Shown here in pieces: positions 36,935-46,379 of a stretch of 64,000 nucleotides of DNA; within the stretch, counting starts at the first letter, position 1, and each line of letters begins with the position of its first letter. The notes under the pieces were generated by a model. The model did not search any database, was not told where the DNA came from, and saw only the letters and a program-made list of their open reading frames with translations. Source of the DNA: Alphaproteobacteria bacterium LSUCC0719 (GTDB lineage: Bacteria > Pseudomonadota > Alphaproteobacteria > Puniceispirillales > Puniceispirillaceae); NCBI GenBank assembly GCA_040839025.1, contig JBFPJN010000002.1:186001-250000 (forward strand). Direction: 5' to 3'. Made by a program: the position numbers and the translations under genes.

Positions 36935-38131
36935 CTAGATGCGCTCAACCGCGATGGCGGTGCCCTCGCCGCCGCCAATACAAATCGCAGCCACGCCGCG
37001 CTTCAACCCACGTGCTTCCAGCGCGTGAAGCAGGGTCACAATGATCCGGCTTCCCGACGCGCCGATCGGATGGCCAAGCGCACAGGCACCGCCATTCACA
37101 TTCACCCGTTCGCGTGGCAGACCAAGCTCGTGCATGAAAGCCATCGGCACCACGGCAAAGGCTTCATTGACCTCCCATAAATCAACATCACCTGTCTGCC
37201 AGCCAAGCTTTTCCAGCAGCTTCTGCGCTGCCGGGACCGGCGCCGTGGTAAACCATTGCGGGGCATGGGCATGGCTGGCATGACCGCAAATCCGGGCGCG
37301 CACCTTCAGCCCCTGTTCATCCGCCTTGGCCGCGCTGGTGACAATGAGCGCCGCCGCCCCGTCGGAGATGGACGAGGCGTTGGCCGCCGTCACCGTGCCG
37401 TCAGCGACGAAGGCAGGCTTCAGCTGTGGAATCTTTTCGGGCCGCGCCTTGGCCGGCTGTTCGTCAGACGTGATGGTGACATCGCCCTTGCGGGTGCTGA
37501 AGGTGACAGGCGTAATTTCACCGTCAAAGGCCCCGTTGTCCTGAGCGGCGCGCGCGTTGGCAAGTGACTGCAGGGCATAGTCATCCTGTGCCGTGCGCGA
37601 AAACTGATAGCATGACGCGCAATCCTCGGCAAAGCGTCCCATCAGCTTGCCGCGGTCATAGGCGTCTTCCAGCCCGTCAAGGAACATGTGGTCCTGCAAT
37701 GACTGATGGCCCAGTCTGGCCCCGCCGCGCGTGGCCGGCGACAGATAGGGGGCATTGGTCATGCTTTCCATACCACCGGCGACAACAAGGCCAGCCGTGC
37801 CGGCGCGGATCATGTCATGCGCCATCATCACGGTCCGCATGCCGGACCCGCATACCTTGTTCACTGTCGATGCAGGCACGGATTCATCCAGACCGGCGGC
37901 AAAGCCGGCCTGACGGGCCGGTGCCTGACCGACACCCGCCGGCAGGACACAGCCCATCAACACCTCGTCAACCGACCCGGCCGCAGCACCGCAATCGGCG
38001 AGCGCGGCACCGATCGCAGCGCCACCAAGCTGTGGCGCCGTCATCGAAGACAGGTCTCCCTGAAAGCCGCCCATCGGCGTGCGAGCGGCCCCGGCAATAA
38101 CAATTTCAGACAGGGTTGCGGACTCGGACAT
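36935..38131 (-). CDS. Acetyl-CoA acetyltransferase (thiolase)
   Basis: A 398-residue type II thiolase. The nucleophile is C94 in VNKVCGSGMRT; GGACALGHPIGASGSR holds the active-site His, and CIGGGEGTA holds the second Cys. It condenses or cleaves acetoacetyl-CoA. The ATG at 38131 is used because GGGAGA is correctly spaced to it and not to the ATG six bases upstream. No phaB reductase is adjacent. The 192-bp gap to the divergent malonyl-CoA decarboxylase shows no clear operator. Confidence 0.93.
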   Translation of the reverse strand: MSESATLSEIVIAGAARTPMGGFQGDLSSMTAPQLGGAAIGAALADCGAAAGSVDEVLMGCVLPAGVGQAPARQAGFAAGLDESVPASTVNKVCGSGMRTVMMAHDMIRAGTAGLVVAGGMESMTNAPYLSPATRGGARLGHQSLQDHMFLDGLEDAYDRGKLMGRFAEDCASCYQFSRTAQDDYALQSLANARAAQDNGAFDGEITPVTFSTRKGDVTITSDEQPAKARPEKIPQLKPAFVADGTVTAANASSISDGAAALIVTSAAKADEQGLKVRARICGHASHAHAPQWFTTAPVPAAQKLLEKLGWQTGDVDLWEVNEAFAVVPMAFMHELGLPRERVNVNGGACALGHPIGASGSRIIVTLLHALEARGLKRGVAAICIGGGEGTAIAVERI

Positions 38132-38323
38132 GATCATTCTCCCTGGCGCGCTGGCGTGTCATTCCGATCGGTCACATCAGCTTGCGTGGCTACGCATCCT
38201 AGGCGCTGCCGCCGACCTTTTCAATTCCGCAGCACCGCGAATCCGTGCCATAATCCGGACAACGGGGTTTCAGGCGCGCACCGGGTGCGCCACCAACATG
38301 GTTTCGTCCGCAAAAGGCACGCA

Positions 38324-39610
38324 ATGCGCATCCTCCAATCAATGCTGACAGCGCTGGTCAACGCGCCGGTTCGCATGGCCACGCTGGGCTGGCGGCAACC
38401 TGCCGGAATTGACAATGACCCGGAGGCGGCTGTCGATGCCGTACTTTCCGCCACCGGCGACGTGTCCTCGCTTGTCTCCGCGCATTCCCTTCTCGACCAG
38501 ATCGAATCCATGGATGACAGTCGGCTGGCCGCGTTGATGACGGATATCGCAACGCGATTCGATCTGGATGGCACCCGGCTGGCACAGGCCGCAGCCGCCT
38601 ATGCAGCGGATCCCGACGCCGGCAAACTTGCCGGCATCGCCGCGATTGCCGAACCGCGATGGATGGAGCTGTTCCGGCGGCTGAACGCCACCAATGGCGG
38701 CACCGTGCGGCTGGTCCGGCTTCGTCAGCGATTGCTGGGCCTGACCGCACAGTCTGCCGATATCACCCGCCTCGATAGCGGGCTGAAATCACTGCTTCGC
38801 ATGTGGTTCAATCCGGGCTTTCTGATCCTGCAGCCCATCGACTGGTCAACACCGGCCAATATTCTGGAGAAGATCATTGCCTATGAGGCTGTCCACGCCA
38901 TTTCATCATGGGATGACCTGCGCGCGCGGCTTGCCCCTGAAGACCGGCGCTGTTTTGGGTTTTTCCATCCCAGCATGCCTGAAGAGCCGTTGATCTTTGT
39001 CGAGGTTGCGCTGACCGAGGACATCCCGCGGGACATTGACTCGGTTCTGGTCATTGACCGCGAGGCGCTGCCGGCTGCAAGCGCCAGCACCGCGGTCTTC
39101 TATTCGATCTCGAACTGTCAGGCCGGGCTTGCCGGCATTTCCTTTGGCAATTTCCTGATCAAACGCGTGGCCCAGGAACTGAAACAGGAATTTCCGGATC
39201 TGAAACGCTTTGTCACCCTGTCGCCGGTACCCGGCCTGATGCGATGGCTGCGAAAGAATGTGCCCGATCTTGCGACGGTCTTTGACACCGATGATGCCGG
39301 GTTCTGGAATGGCGAGGCCGCACAGCATGAAGCTGCCTTTCTTGCCGCCGCCATTCGCTATTTCACCGAACCTGACCGCGAGGACGGCTGGCCGAACGAT
39401 CCTGTCGCGCGCTTCCATCTTGGCAATGGCGCCATTCTCGAACAGCTGAATTTTGGTGCCGACAGGTCACCAAAGGGCATGCAACAGTCTGGCGGGCTGA
39501 TGGTGAATTATCTCTATGACCTTGACGTCGTCGAGGCCAATCACGAGACATTCCACGCAACAAGGGCGGTGCCGCTGTCGGCGATGTTGCGACGACTCGG
39601 ACAGCGCTGA
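38324..39610 (+). CDS. Malonyl-CoA decarboxylase
   Basis: 428 residues. An N-terminal all-helical part (residues 40-140) precedes a GNAT-like catalytic domain with FFHPSMPEEPLIFVEVAL, STAVFYSISNCQAGLAGISF and FVTLSPVPGLMRWL, the family's conserved blocks. It converts malonyl-CoA to acetyl-CoA and CO2. The ATG at 38324 after AAAAGG is chosen; the frame is open for another 206 codons upstream, but that stretch lies antisense to the thiolase gene. It is convergent with an enoyl-CoA hydratase gene 16 bp away. Confidence 0.93.
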   Translation: MRILQSMLTALVNAPVRMATLGWRQPAGIDNDPEAAVDAVLSATGDVSSLVSAHSLLDQIESMDDSRLAALMTDIATRFDLDGTRLAQAAAAYAADPDAGKLAGIAAIAEPRWMELFRRLNATNGGTVRLVRLRQRLLGLTAQSADITRLDSGLKSLLRMWFNPGFLILQPIDWSTPANILEKIIAYEAVHAISSWDDLRARLAPEDRRCFGFFHPSMPEEPLIFVEVALTEDIPRDIDSVLVIDREALPAASASTAVFYSISNCQAGLAGISFGNFLIKRVAQELKQEFPDLKRFVTLSPVPGLMRWLRKNVPDLATVFDTDDAGFWNGEAAQHEAAFLAAAIRYFTEPDREDGWPNDPVARFHLGNGAILEQLNFGADRSPKGMQQSGGLMVNYLYDLDVVEANHETFHATRAVPLSAMLRRLGQR

Positions 39611-39626
39611 TGACGGGCTGTCGCGG

Positions 39627-40466
39627 TCAGCTGTCGGACCAGCGCGGCGGACGCTTTTCGATGAAGGCGGCAATACCTTCCTCGGCATCATTGGCCAGCA
39701 TGTTGTCGACCATCACTGCGGCCGCATATTCATAGGCCTCGACAAGCGGTCGTTCGGCCTGCCGGTAGAATGCCGGTTTGCCAAACCCCACGGTGGCGGT
39801 TGATTTCGAAGCGATACGCCGCGCCATCTCCATGACAGTGTCGGACAGTTCGGATGCGGGCACAGCGCGGTTGACGAGCCCGATCTCGGCGGCGCGCGAT
39901 GCCGGACAGGGGTCACCCGTCAACAGCATCTCCATAGCGTGCTTTGCCGCCACATTGCGCGACAGTGCCACCATCGGGGTGGAACAGAACAGACCGATAT
40001 GAACCCCGGGGGTGGCAAAATGTGCGCCCTCCGCCGCGACAGCCAGATCACAGCTTGCCACAAGCTGGCAGCCGGCGGCCGTCGCCGTCCCGGCGACCTC
40101 GGCGATGACAGGTTTCGGATGCGCGGGAATCGATGCCATCAATGCCGAGCATTGGGTCAGAATGCGGGTGAAATAGGCCCGCCCGCGGTCATCGGCATTT
40201 TCCGGTGCAGCGCGCGCCGCCGCCATCTCCTTGAGATTGTGGCCAGCGCAGAACACGGGACCATTGGCGGCAATGACAATCACCCGGACGGCCTTGCTGT
40301 CAGCCGCCGCCTCGAGCGCGGCCGCAAGCGATGTCATCATGGCTTCGGACAGCGCGTTGCGCGTTCCAGGCGCATTCAATGTCAGGCGCAGAATGCCATC
40401 GGCATCGCAGCTGGAATGGACAAGCACATCATCGGTGGCGTTGCTTGCCATGTCACCATCACTCAT
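39627..40466 (-). CDS. Enoyl-CoA hydratase/isomerase family protein
   Basis: A 279-residue crotonase-fold protein. The oxyanion-hole segments are FCAGHNLKEMAAAR and AEVAGTATAAGCQLVASCDLAVA. In the second, the catalytic Glu of classical hydratases is not obvious, so the reaction may differ (isomerase or hydrolase type). CGGAGACCC precedes the ATG. It is 115 bp downstream of phoU on the same strand. The C-terminal ANDAEEGIAAFIEKRPPRW is typical of the family. Confidence 0.85.
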   Translation of the reverse strand: MSDGDMASNATDDVLVHSSCDADGILRLTLNAPGTRNALSEAMMTSLAAALEAAADSKAVRVIVIAANGPVFCAGHNLKEMAAARAAPENADDRGRAYFTRILTQCSALMASIPAHPKPVIAEVAGTATAAGCQLVASCDLAVAAEGAHFATPGVHIGLFCSTPMVALSRNVAAKHAMEMLLTGDPCPASRAAEIGLVNRAVPASELSDTVMEMARRIASKSTATVGFGKPAFYRQAERPLVEAYEYAAAVMVDNMLANDAEEGIAAFIEKRPPRWSDS

Positions 40467-40581
40467 CAGGGTCTCCGGGCGTTGTCTGGAACAGCATTGG
40501 CAGACAGGCTAGCGCGAGGCCGGCATCAACGACAAGTCTTGCCGGTGGCAGGGGGGCGGCCATGACGGTGATCAGGCAGGC

Positions 40582-41295
40582 TCAGCTTTCCTCGATCATC
40601 CAGCTTGTGCGGTCCGCCTTGGGCCGGCTTGTCTCAACCGTTTCACCGGTTTCGATGAACAGCACCTGTTCGGCAAGGCTGGTTGTGAAATCGCCGATCC
40701 GTTCGAGATTCTTGCCGATGAACAGAAGATGCACACCGACAAGTGGTGGCAGATTGCCAGCCTCCATATCGGCGATGACCGTGCCAAAGAACGCGGTATG
40801 AAGCTTGTCGACATGAACGTCGGAATTGCGGATGGCCTGCGCAGCGTCAAGATCACCTTTCTGGTGCGCGACCAGCACATCGTCGATCATTGCTGCCACC
40901 ATGGTGCCCATCTCGATCAACTGGTCCCAGGGAAGATTGTCCGCCTCGCTGGCCATGATGGCTTTCGTACGCTTGGCTGTATTGCGGGCGTAGTCGCCGA
41001 TCCGCTCGAGGTTCTGGGCTGCCTTTGCCGCGGCAAGGACGCGCCGCAGATCTTCGGCACGCGGTGCGCGCACTGTGATGATATGAAACACCTTTTCGTT
41101 GAGATGCGCCTCGAGGTCGTCAAGTTCCACGTCGCGTTCAATCAGCATATCCACGCGGCTTGCCTGAAAATCCGACATGGCGCGCAGGCATGCATTGAGC
41201 TGCCGGGCTGCCAGCGCGCCAAGCTTGACGACTCCCATGTTCAGTTCTTCAAGATCCTGGGCAAAAGCGCTGCTTGTATGCGCAACCTGGCTCAT
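40582..41295 (-). CDS. phoU: Phosphate transport system regulator PhoU
   Basis: A 237-residue all-helical protein with two PhoU repeats. DLEAHLNEKVFHIITVRAP and LVGVHLLFIGKNLERIGDFTT carry the E(D)xxxD-type metal-binding segments (AAQNLERIGDYARN in the first repeat). It restrains PhoR/PhoB under phosphate sufficiency through the Pst transporter. The ATG at 41295 follows GGGAGATACC; a longer frame upstream lacks a ribosome binding site. It is last in the pst unit. Confidence 0.95.
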   Translation of the reverse strand: MSQVAHTSSAFAQDLEELNMGVVKLGALAARQLNACLRAMSDFQASRVDMLIERDVELDDLEAHLNEKVFHIITVRAPRAEDLRRVLAAAKAAQNLERIGDYARNTAKRTKAIMASEADNLPWDQLIEMGTMVAAMIDDVLVAHQKGDLDAAQAIRNSDVHVDKLHTAFFGTVIADMEAGNLPPLVGVHLLFIGKNLERIGDFTTSLAEQVLFIETGETVETSRPKADRTSWMIEES

Positions 41296-41378
41296 CGGTA
41301 TCTCCCGTCGCACGTTATCGTGCCTGTCATCATGGTGCCGGAACCGGCACAAATCCTCGTGAATATGACCATTCAAAC

Positions 41379-42227
41379 CTAGCCGAAACGGCCTGTAATG
41401 TAATTATGCGTCATTTCATGCTGCGGTTTGGTGAAAATCTGTTCGGTATCACCGACCTCGACCAGCCGGCCGAGGTGGAAATAGGCTGTCCGCTGCGAGA
41501 CACGCGCCGCCTGCTGCATGGAATGGGTGACAATCACAATCGTGAATTCGGCGCTCAGTTCGTGGATCAGTTCCTCAATCCGTGCCGTGGCAATCGGGTC
41601 AAGTGCCGAGCATGGCTCATCCATCAGGATCACTTCCGGGCTGACAGCAATGGTCCTGGCGATACACAGCCTCTGTTGCTGGCCACCCGACAGGCCTGTC
41701 CCCGGCTGGGCGAGGCGATCCTTTACCTCGTCCCAAAGGCCGGCCCGCACCAGCGAATTCTCGACGATATCGTCAAGTTCGCCACGGCTTGAGGCCAGTC
41801 CATGAATACGGGGGCCATAGGCAACATTGTCATAGATTGATTTCGGGAACGGGTTTGGCTTTTGAAATACCATGCCGACGCGCGCCCGCAGGGGCACAAC
41901 ATCGATATGCGGCGCATAGATATCCTGTCCATCAAGGGCGATGGTGCCTTCAATCCGGCAGATATCGATGGTGTCGTTCATTCTGTTGAGGCAGCGCAGA
42001 AACGTGGATTTGCCACAGCCTGACGGTCCGATGAAGGAAATCACCTGTTTCTCGGCGATATCGAGTGACACATTGTCGATGGCGCGTTTGTCGCCATAGA
42101 ACACATTGACCGCCCGCGCCGTCATCCGGGGATGTTCGACATGAATATCGCCAACCGTCTCCGACGGGATGTTCGATATTTCCAGTGTCTTGGTCTGGTC
42201 GGCACTATTCATCATCTGCGAATCCAT
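41379..42227 (-). CDS. pstB: Phosphate ABC transporter ATP-binding protein
   Basis: 282 residues. Walker A is GPSGCGKST, the signature is [13 protein letters not shown] and Walker B is [38 protein letters not shown] is the Q-loop region and is specific to PstB. It powers phosphate import through PstA/PstC. It follows pstA with 24 bp between stop and start. The N-terminal 35 residues before [11 protein letters not shown] are an extension common in alphaproteobacterial PstB. Confidence 0.97.
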   Translation of the reverse strand: MDSQMMNSADQTKTLEISNIPSETVGDIHVEHPRMTARAVNVFYGDKRAIDNVSLDIAEKQVISFIGPSGCGKSTFLRCLNRMNDTIDICRIEGTIALDGQDIYAPHIDVVPLRARVGMVFQKPNPFPKSIYDNVAYGPRIHGLASSRGELDDIVENSLVRAGLWDEVKDRLAQPGTGLSGGQQQRLCIARTIAVSPEVILMDEPCSALDPIATARIEELIHELSAEFTIVIVTHSMQQAARVSQRTAYFHLGRLVEVGDTEQIFTKPQHEMTHNYITGRFG

Positions 42228-42251
42228 CGGATGGTCCCTGAAGGCGGAACT

Positions 42252-43571
42252 CTACCACCGTCTCTCCAGTTTTTTGCGAATTATAATGGCCGCCGCGTTC
42301 ATCAGGATCAGGAATGCCAGCAGCACCATGATCGCAGCCGAGGTTTTCAGCACGAACATGCGTTCGGCGAAATCCGCCCACATGAAAATCTGCACCGGAA
42401 GCACCGTTCCCGGGTCCGTCACGCCTCCCGGCACGTCGACGATAAAGGCCACCATGCCGATCATCAGCAGTGGCGCGGTTTCACCAAGCGCCTGCGCCAT
42501 GCCGATAATGGTGCCTGTCAGCATGCCCGGCATGGCCAGCGGCACAACATGGTGCAGCATCGTCTGCACGCGCGAGGCACCAACACCAAGCGCGGCATCA
42601 CGAATGCTTGGCGGGACGGCGCGGATCGCGGCACGCGACGAGATGATGATGGTTGGCAGTGTCATCAGCGCCAGCACAACCCCGCCGATCAGCGGAATCG
42701 ACCGCGGCATACCGAACACACCGATAAAGATCGCCAGACCGAGGATCCCGAAGACAACCGACGGCACGGCGGCCAGATTGTTGATATTGATCTCGATGAT
42801 TTCGGTGAGCCGGTTTTTCGGCGCAAACTCCTCAAGATAGACCGCCGTTGCAACGCCAATCGGAAAGGACAGCACAAGGCAGACGGCAAGCGTCAGCAAC
42901 GAGCCGATCAACGCCCCGAAAATGCCAGCCATTTCCGCATTGCGCGAGGCGCTGCCAAAAATCAGGTAGTCGCTGAACTGAAAGCTGATCAGCCCCTGAT
43001 CCTGTAGCGCGTCGATATAGCCGATCATCTTGTCATTGATGCGACGATCCTGTTCCGGGGTCTCGCGTTTGATGAATCCCCGCAGGAAGGAATCCACATC
43101 ATCATCCACAGCAAAGGTCATGCGCCGGGTGGTGTCGAGAATGGACGGATCGTCAAGAATGGCGTTGCGAAGGCGCTGCTCGGCACCTGCAGAGATGATC
43201 TTGCCAGCCGCCTTGCGCCCCGATCGCCCGGATGCGCCGGTGGCTTCATACAGCGCGGCCCGCAGCACCCCGCGCGCGTCACCGTCGTAAAGCGACTGCA
43301 CGGAAAGATCGCCAACCGGGTCCAGCTTGGCACGGTCCAGCGCGACTTCCAGCGTCACATAATGCTGGAAAAAGCCGGGGATGCCCTTTGAAAAAATCGA
43401 CACGAACAGCGTCACCAGAAACGCCAGCGCGATCCCGATGGCAATGCGGCCATAGGCGCGGAACCGGCGTTCACGCGCACGCCGCGCCGCCAGATTGGCC
43501 TGGACCCTCACCGCCGCTTCCTGCGGGCTGATCATGCCGCCGCCCGTTCCTTTCATGCGGTTCTCAGTCAT
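42252..43571 (-). CDS. pstA: Phosphate ABC transporter permease PstA
   Basis: A 439-residue permease. One helix near residue 40 is followed by a long periplasmic region (about 65-205) and then the BPD_transp_1 core with five helices and the EAA-like loop RDAALGVGASRVQTMLHHVVPLA. This long form with a large soluble insertion is known in alphaproteobacteria. The ATG at 43571 overlaps the end of pstC by 8 bp, giving translational coupling. Confidence 0.94.
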   Translation of the reverse strand: MTENRMKGTGGGMISPQEAAVRVQANLAARRARERRFRAYGRIAIGIALAFLVTLFVSIFSKGIPGFFQHYVTLEVALDRAKLDPVGDLSVQSLYDGDARGVLRAALYEATGASGRSGRKAAGKIISAGAEQRLRNAILDDPSILDTTRRMTFAVDDDVDSFLRGFIKRETPEQDRRINDKMIGYIDALQDQGLISFQFSDYLIFGSASRNAEMAGIFGALIGSLLTLAVCLVLSFPIGVATAVYLEEFAPKNRLTEIIEININNLAAVPSVVFGILGLAIFIGVFGMPRSIPLIGGVVLALMTLPTIIISSRAAIRAVPPSIRDAALGVGASRVQTMLHHVVPLAMPGMLTGTIIGMAQALGETAPLLMIGMVAFIVDVPGGVTDPGTVLPVQIFMWADFAERMFVLKTSAAIMVLLAFLILMNAAAIIIRKKLERRW

Positions 43572-44949
43572 ATTGCTCTCGGTATTTCTTGACGATCTGC
43601 AGGGCAACGAAATTCAGCGCCAGCGTGATCACGATCAGGGTCAGGGCAAGGGCGAAGGCCGACAGGGTTTTCGCGGATTCAAATTCCTGATCCCCGACAA
43701 GGATGGTGACAATCTGCGATGTCACCGTTGTCACCGCGTCAAGCGGGTTGAGCGACAGATTGGCGGCAAGTCCAGCCGCCATCACCACAATCATCGTCTC
43801 GCCGACAGCCCGTGACACAGCAAGAAGAACGGCCGCCACCACACCGGGCAGCGCCGCCGGCAGCACCACCTGACGGACTGTCTCGCTCTGCGTGCTGCCA
43901 AGCCCGTAGGCGGCGTCGCGAAGTGCCTGCGGCACCGCATTTATGACGTCATCCGACAGCGACGACACGAACGGGATGATCATGATTCCCATTACCAGAC
44001 CGGCGGCAAGTGCTGATTCCGACGCCACATCGAGGCCAAGATTCATTCCTGTGGCACGGATGAAGGGGGCCACGGTCAACGCGGCGAAAAAGCCATAGAC
44101 AACTGTCGGCACACCGGCCAGCAGCTCCATCACCGGCTTGATCAAGGCCCGCATGCGCGGTGACGCATATTCGGACAGATAGATGGCGCTGAACAGCCCT
44201 ACCGGCACCGCCACGCACAGCGCCACAACCGAGATCAGGAACGTGCCGGCAAACAGCGGTACCGACCCGTAGGTGGCAAGCCCCATCTGGCCGGAACCGG
44301 CGCGTTCGGCACCTTCGAACTGGGGGTTCCAGGTTGTGCCGAACAGAAACTCGCTGACCGGAACAAGAGCGAAGAAGCGAAGCGATTCGAACACCACCGA
44401 AAACACGATCCCGATGGTCGTGAAAATGGCGATGGCCGAACTTCCGGCGAGAACAATCATCAGGATGCGTTCAACAGCATTGCGCGAGCGGAACGATGGA
44501 TTGATCTGCCGATAAGCAATCAGGCCGCCAACAAGCGACAGGCTGAGAACGGTGACTGTCTTCACTGTCGTGGAATTCGCGTCCCACCCCTTCCAGGCCG
44601 CGGCGGCGTCATATACCCATTGCGGCTGCTCGCCGAAATTGATGCCGTCGACGACATTGGTGATCCGCGCCAGAACAATCACTTCACTGTAATCTTTATC
44701 GGCCCTGACTTCATCCGGGACAAAATCCATCGCCAGTGACCGGAAGACGATGTCGTCGCCAATTGCCAGCACGGCAAGAAGCAGCAGCGCCGGGATGGCC
44801 GCAACAAGGCCGGCATAGATACCGTAATAATGCGGAAGGGAATGCAGACGCCGACCACTGGCACGATGTGCCACCGAAGCGCGGCTGCCAATGAGGAAAT
44901 AGCCGGAGCTGAACAAGAGAACCGCGATAGCAAGCGAAAAGCTGTTCAC
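43564..44949 (-). CDS. pstC: Phosphate ABC transporter permease PstC
   Basis: About 461 residues. Two helices at the N-terminus are followed by a periplasmic stretch, then the BPD_transp_1 core with EAA loop RDAAYGLGSTQSETVRQVVLPAALPG. The start is uncertain: a GTG at 44949 has GGAGG at ideal distance, while an ATG at 44961 has no clear ribosome binding site. It follows pstS after a hairpin, so it is expressed at a lower level than the binding protein if that hairpin terminates. Confidence 0.94.
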   Translation of the reverse strand: MNSFSLAIAVLLFSSGYFLIGSRASVAHRASGRRLHSLPHYYGIYAGLVAAIPALLLLAVLAIGDDIVFRSLAMDFVPDEVRADKDYSEVIVLARITNVVDGINFGEQPQWVYDAAAAWKGWDANSTTVKTVTVLSLSLVGGLIAYRQINPSFRSRNAVERILMIVLAGSSAIAIFTTIGIVFSVVFESLRFFALVPVSEFLFGTTWNPQFEGAERAGSGQMGLATYGSVPLFAGTFLISVVALCVAVPVGLFSAIYLSEYASPRMRALIKPVMELLAGVPTVVYGFFAALTVAPFIRATGMNLGLDVASESALAAGLVMGIMIIPFVSSLSDDVINAVPQALRDAAYGLGSTQSETVRQVVLPAALPGVVAAVLLAVSRAVGETMIVVMAAGLAANLSLNPLDAVTTVTSQIVTILVGDQEFESAKTLSAFALALTLIVITLALNFVALQIVKKYREQYD

Positions 44950-44978
44950 CTCGGCCTCCATGCAATGAAATTAAAGAA

Positions 44979-45006
44979 CGAGAGCCGGCTTTGTAGCCGG
45001 CTCTCG
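44979..45006 (-). terminator. Hairpin between pstS and pstC
   Basis: A perfect 12-bp stem (CGAGAGCCGGCT/AGCCGGCTCTCG) with loop TTGT on the plus strand. On the minus strand it is followed by TTCTTTAATTT. It looks like a partial intrinsic terminator that lets pstS exceed pstCAB, or an mRNA 3'-end stabiliser. Confidence 0.75.
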
Positions 45007-45021
45007 GTAAATTTGCCAGCC

Positions 45022-46080
45022 TTACTTGAGCATATCTGCCGTAAGTTTCGGCAGGTCCTTCATCGCGGCGGCATACTTGGCACGCTCGTCTTCCGGCATC
45101 GGGATCATGCCGGCATCCGACAATGCGCCATCGTCACCCCAGTGCTTGACCCACTCGGCCATATACTCGTTGATGCCGGGAACAACACCGATATGCGCGT
45201 GCTTCACATAGAAATACAGCGCACGCGATACCGAATAGCTGCCATCCGCGATTTCATCGAAGGTCGGGTTGGTGCCGTCGATCACCGCGCCCTGCAGGGC
45301 ATCGCTGTTCTGATCCAGATAGGAAAAGCCGAAAATGCCATAGGCGGTCGGGTCTTCCTGCAGTTTCTGGACAATCAGATTGTCCTGCTCGCCGGCCTCG
45401 ACATAGGCACCATCGGTGCGCATCGCGCGGCAGATCTTGGCTTTGGCACCGGCCGCGGCAAGGGCTGCCTTGGCCATGTCATTCTTGGCGCAATAGCCTT
45501 TTTCATTCACCATTTCGGCAAACGAGGCACGGGTGCCGGAGGTTGTCGGCGGGCCATAGACGCGGATTTCAATATCCGGATAATCGGCGTTGATGTCACT
45601 CCATTTGGTGAACGGGTTGGGGATCATCTTTGTGCAATCGGCAGCTGAAGATCCGTCCGCACAGGCCGGAACCATTGCTGTCAGGGCCATGCCGAGATCC
45701 GCCTTGGAAATCAGCAGAGGCTGGCCATCCTTGGAGTTGGCAATCACGATGCCGTCATAGCCGACCTTGATTTCGGTCAGGTCGACGCCGTTGCCGTCAC
45801 AATATTCAAGCTCGCCAATCTTCATCCGCGAGGATGCATTGCCAATGTCGATGAATTCTGTGCCGATGCCTTCGCAGACACCTTTCTTGCCAACAGACGA
45901 TCCGCCCGATTCGACGACTGGAGTCTTGAATGACGGGTTGTTGCCAAGCTGTTCGGCCACGATGGTGGCAAATGGCAGCACGGTCGAAGACCCGGCGATG
46001 CTGACGTAATCACGGGCGCTGGCGGCGGTTGTGGCACCGACAAACGCGACCGCACCGACAAGAGCAAGGATGAAACGCAT
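45022..46080 (-). CDS. pstS: Phosphate ABC transporter substrate-binding protein
   Basis: 352 residues. A Sec signal peptide (residues 1-24, cleavage near ASA-RD) is followed by DYVSIAGSSTVLPFA and VESGGSSVGKKGVCEG, and by STTSGTRASFAEMV-like phosphate-contact segments (PPTTSGTRASF near residue 170). It binds phosphate in the periplasm. The ATG at 46080 follows AGGAGAG; an in-frame upstream start would destroy the signal peptide N-terminus. A Pho box lies 72 bp upstream. Confidence 0.96.
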   Translation of the reverse strand: MRFILALVGAVAFVGATTAASARDYVSIAGSSTVLPFATIVAEQLGNNPSFKTPVVESGGSSVGKKGVCEGIGTEFIDIGNASSRMKIGELEYCDGNGVDLTEIKVGYDGIVIANSKDGQPLLISKADLGMALTAMVPACADGSSAADCTKMIPNPFTKWSDINADYPDIEIRVYGPPTTSGTRASFAEMVNEKGYCAKNDMAKAALAAAGAKAKICRAMRTDGAYVEAGEQDNLIVQKLQEDPTAYGIFGFSYLDQNSDALQGAVIDGTNPTFDEIADGSYSVSRALYFYVKHAHIGVVPGINEYMAEWVKHWGDDGALSDAGMIPMPEDERAKYAAAMKDLPKLTADMLK

Positions 46081-46151
46081 AATGACTCTCCTGCGTGGGG
46101 TGGTTAATGACAACCTTTTGCACCCGGTGCGTTACAGATTTCATACGTCGA

Positions 46152-46169
46152 TATTACAGTTTTGTTACA
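46152..46169 (-). promoter_or_regulatory. Pho box upstream of pstS
   Basis: On the minus strand the two 7-bp direct repeats TGTAACA and TGTAATA are separated by AAAC (11-bp period), matching the PhoB-binding pattern. A further TGTAAC half-site lies nearer the gene at 46131-46137 (read as GTTACAG on the plus strand). The placement 72 bp before the pstS ATG fits an activator site. The 299-bp gap 46081-46379 otherwise holds only the divergent dinB leader. Confidence 0.8.
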
Positions 46170-46379
46170 TGGTTCTTCATCACTGTGTACTGGATCGCGG
46201 GTTGCCGGCTTACAGACCGGGCTGAAACCGGTATTGTTGAATGATGCCGGCCATCAAGCTGGCGGTAAGGATATCAGCAGGGGACGTCAGACCTTGATGT
46301 CGAGGGGGACCAGTCACACCACACACCTGATCACGACATACCGGATCACGCGCGGCGGTGACCGGGCCGCGCCGTGCCG

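Noticed and set aside
37706-38323. N-terminal extension of malonyl-CoA decarboxylase by 206 residues
   Set aside because: It would lie wholly opposite the thiolase gene and its divergent promoter. A proper ribosome binding site and the family N-terminus occur at 38324.
40020-40120. The enoyl-CoA hydratase as a standard hydratase of beta-oxidation
   Set aside because: The second oxyanion segment lacks the usual catalytic glutamate by eye, so only the family name is given.
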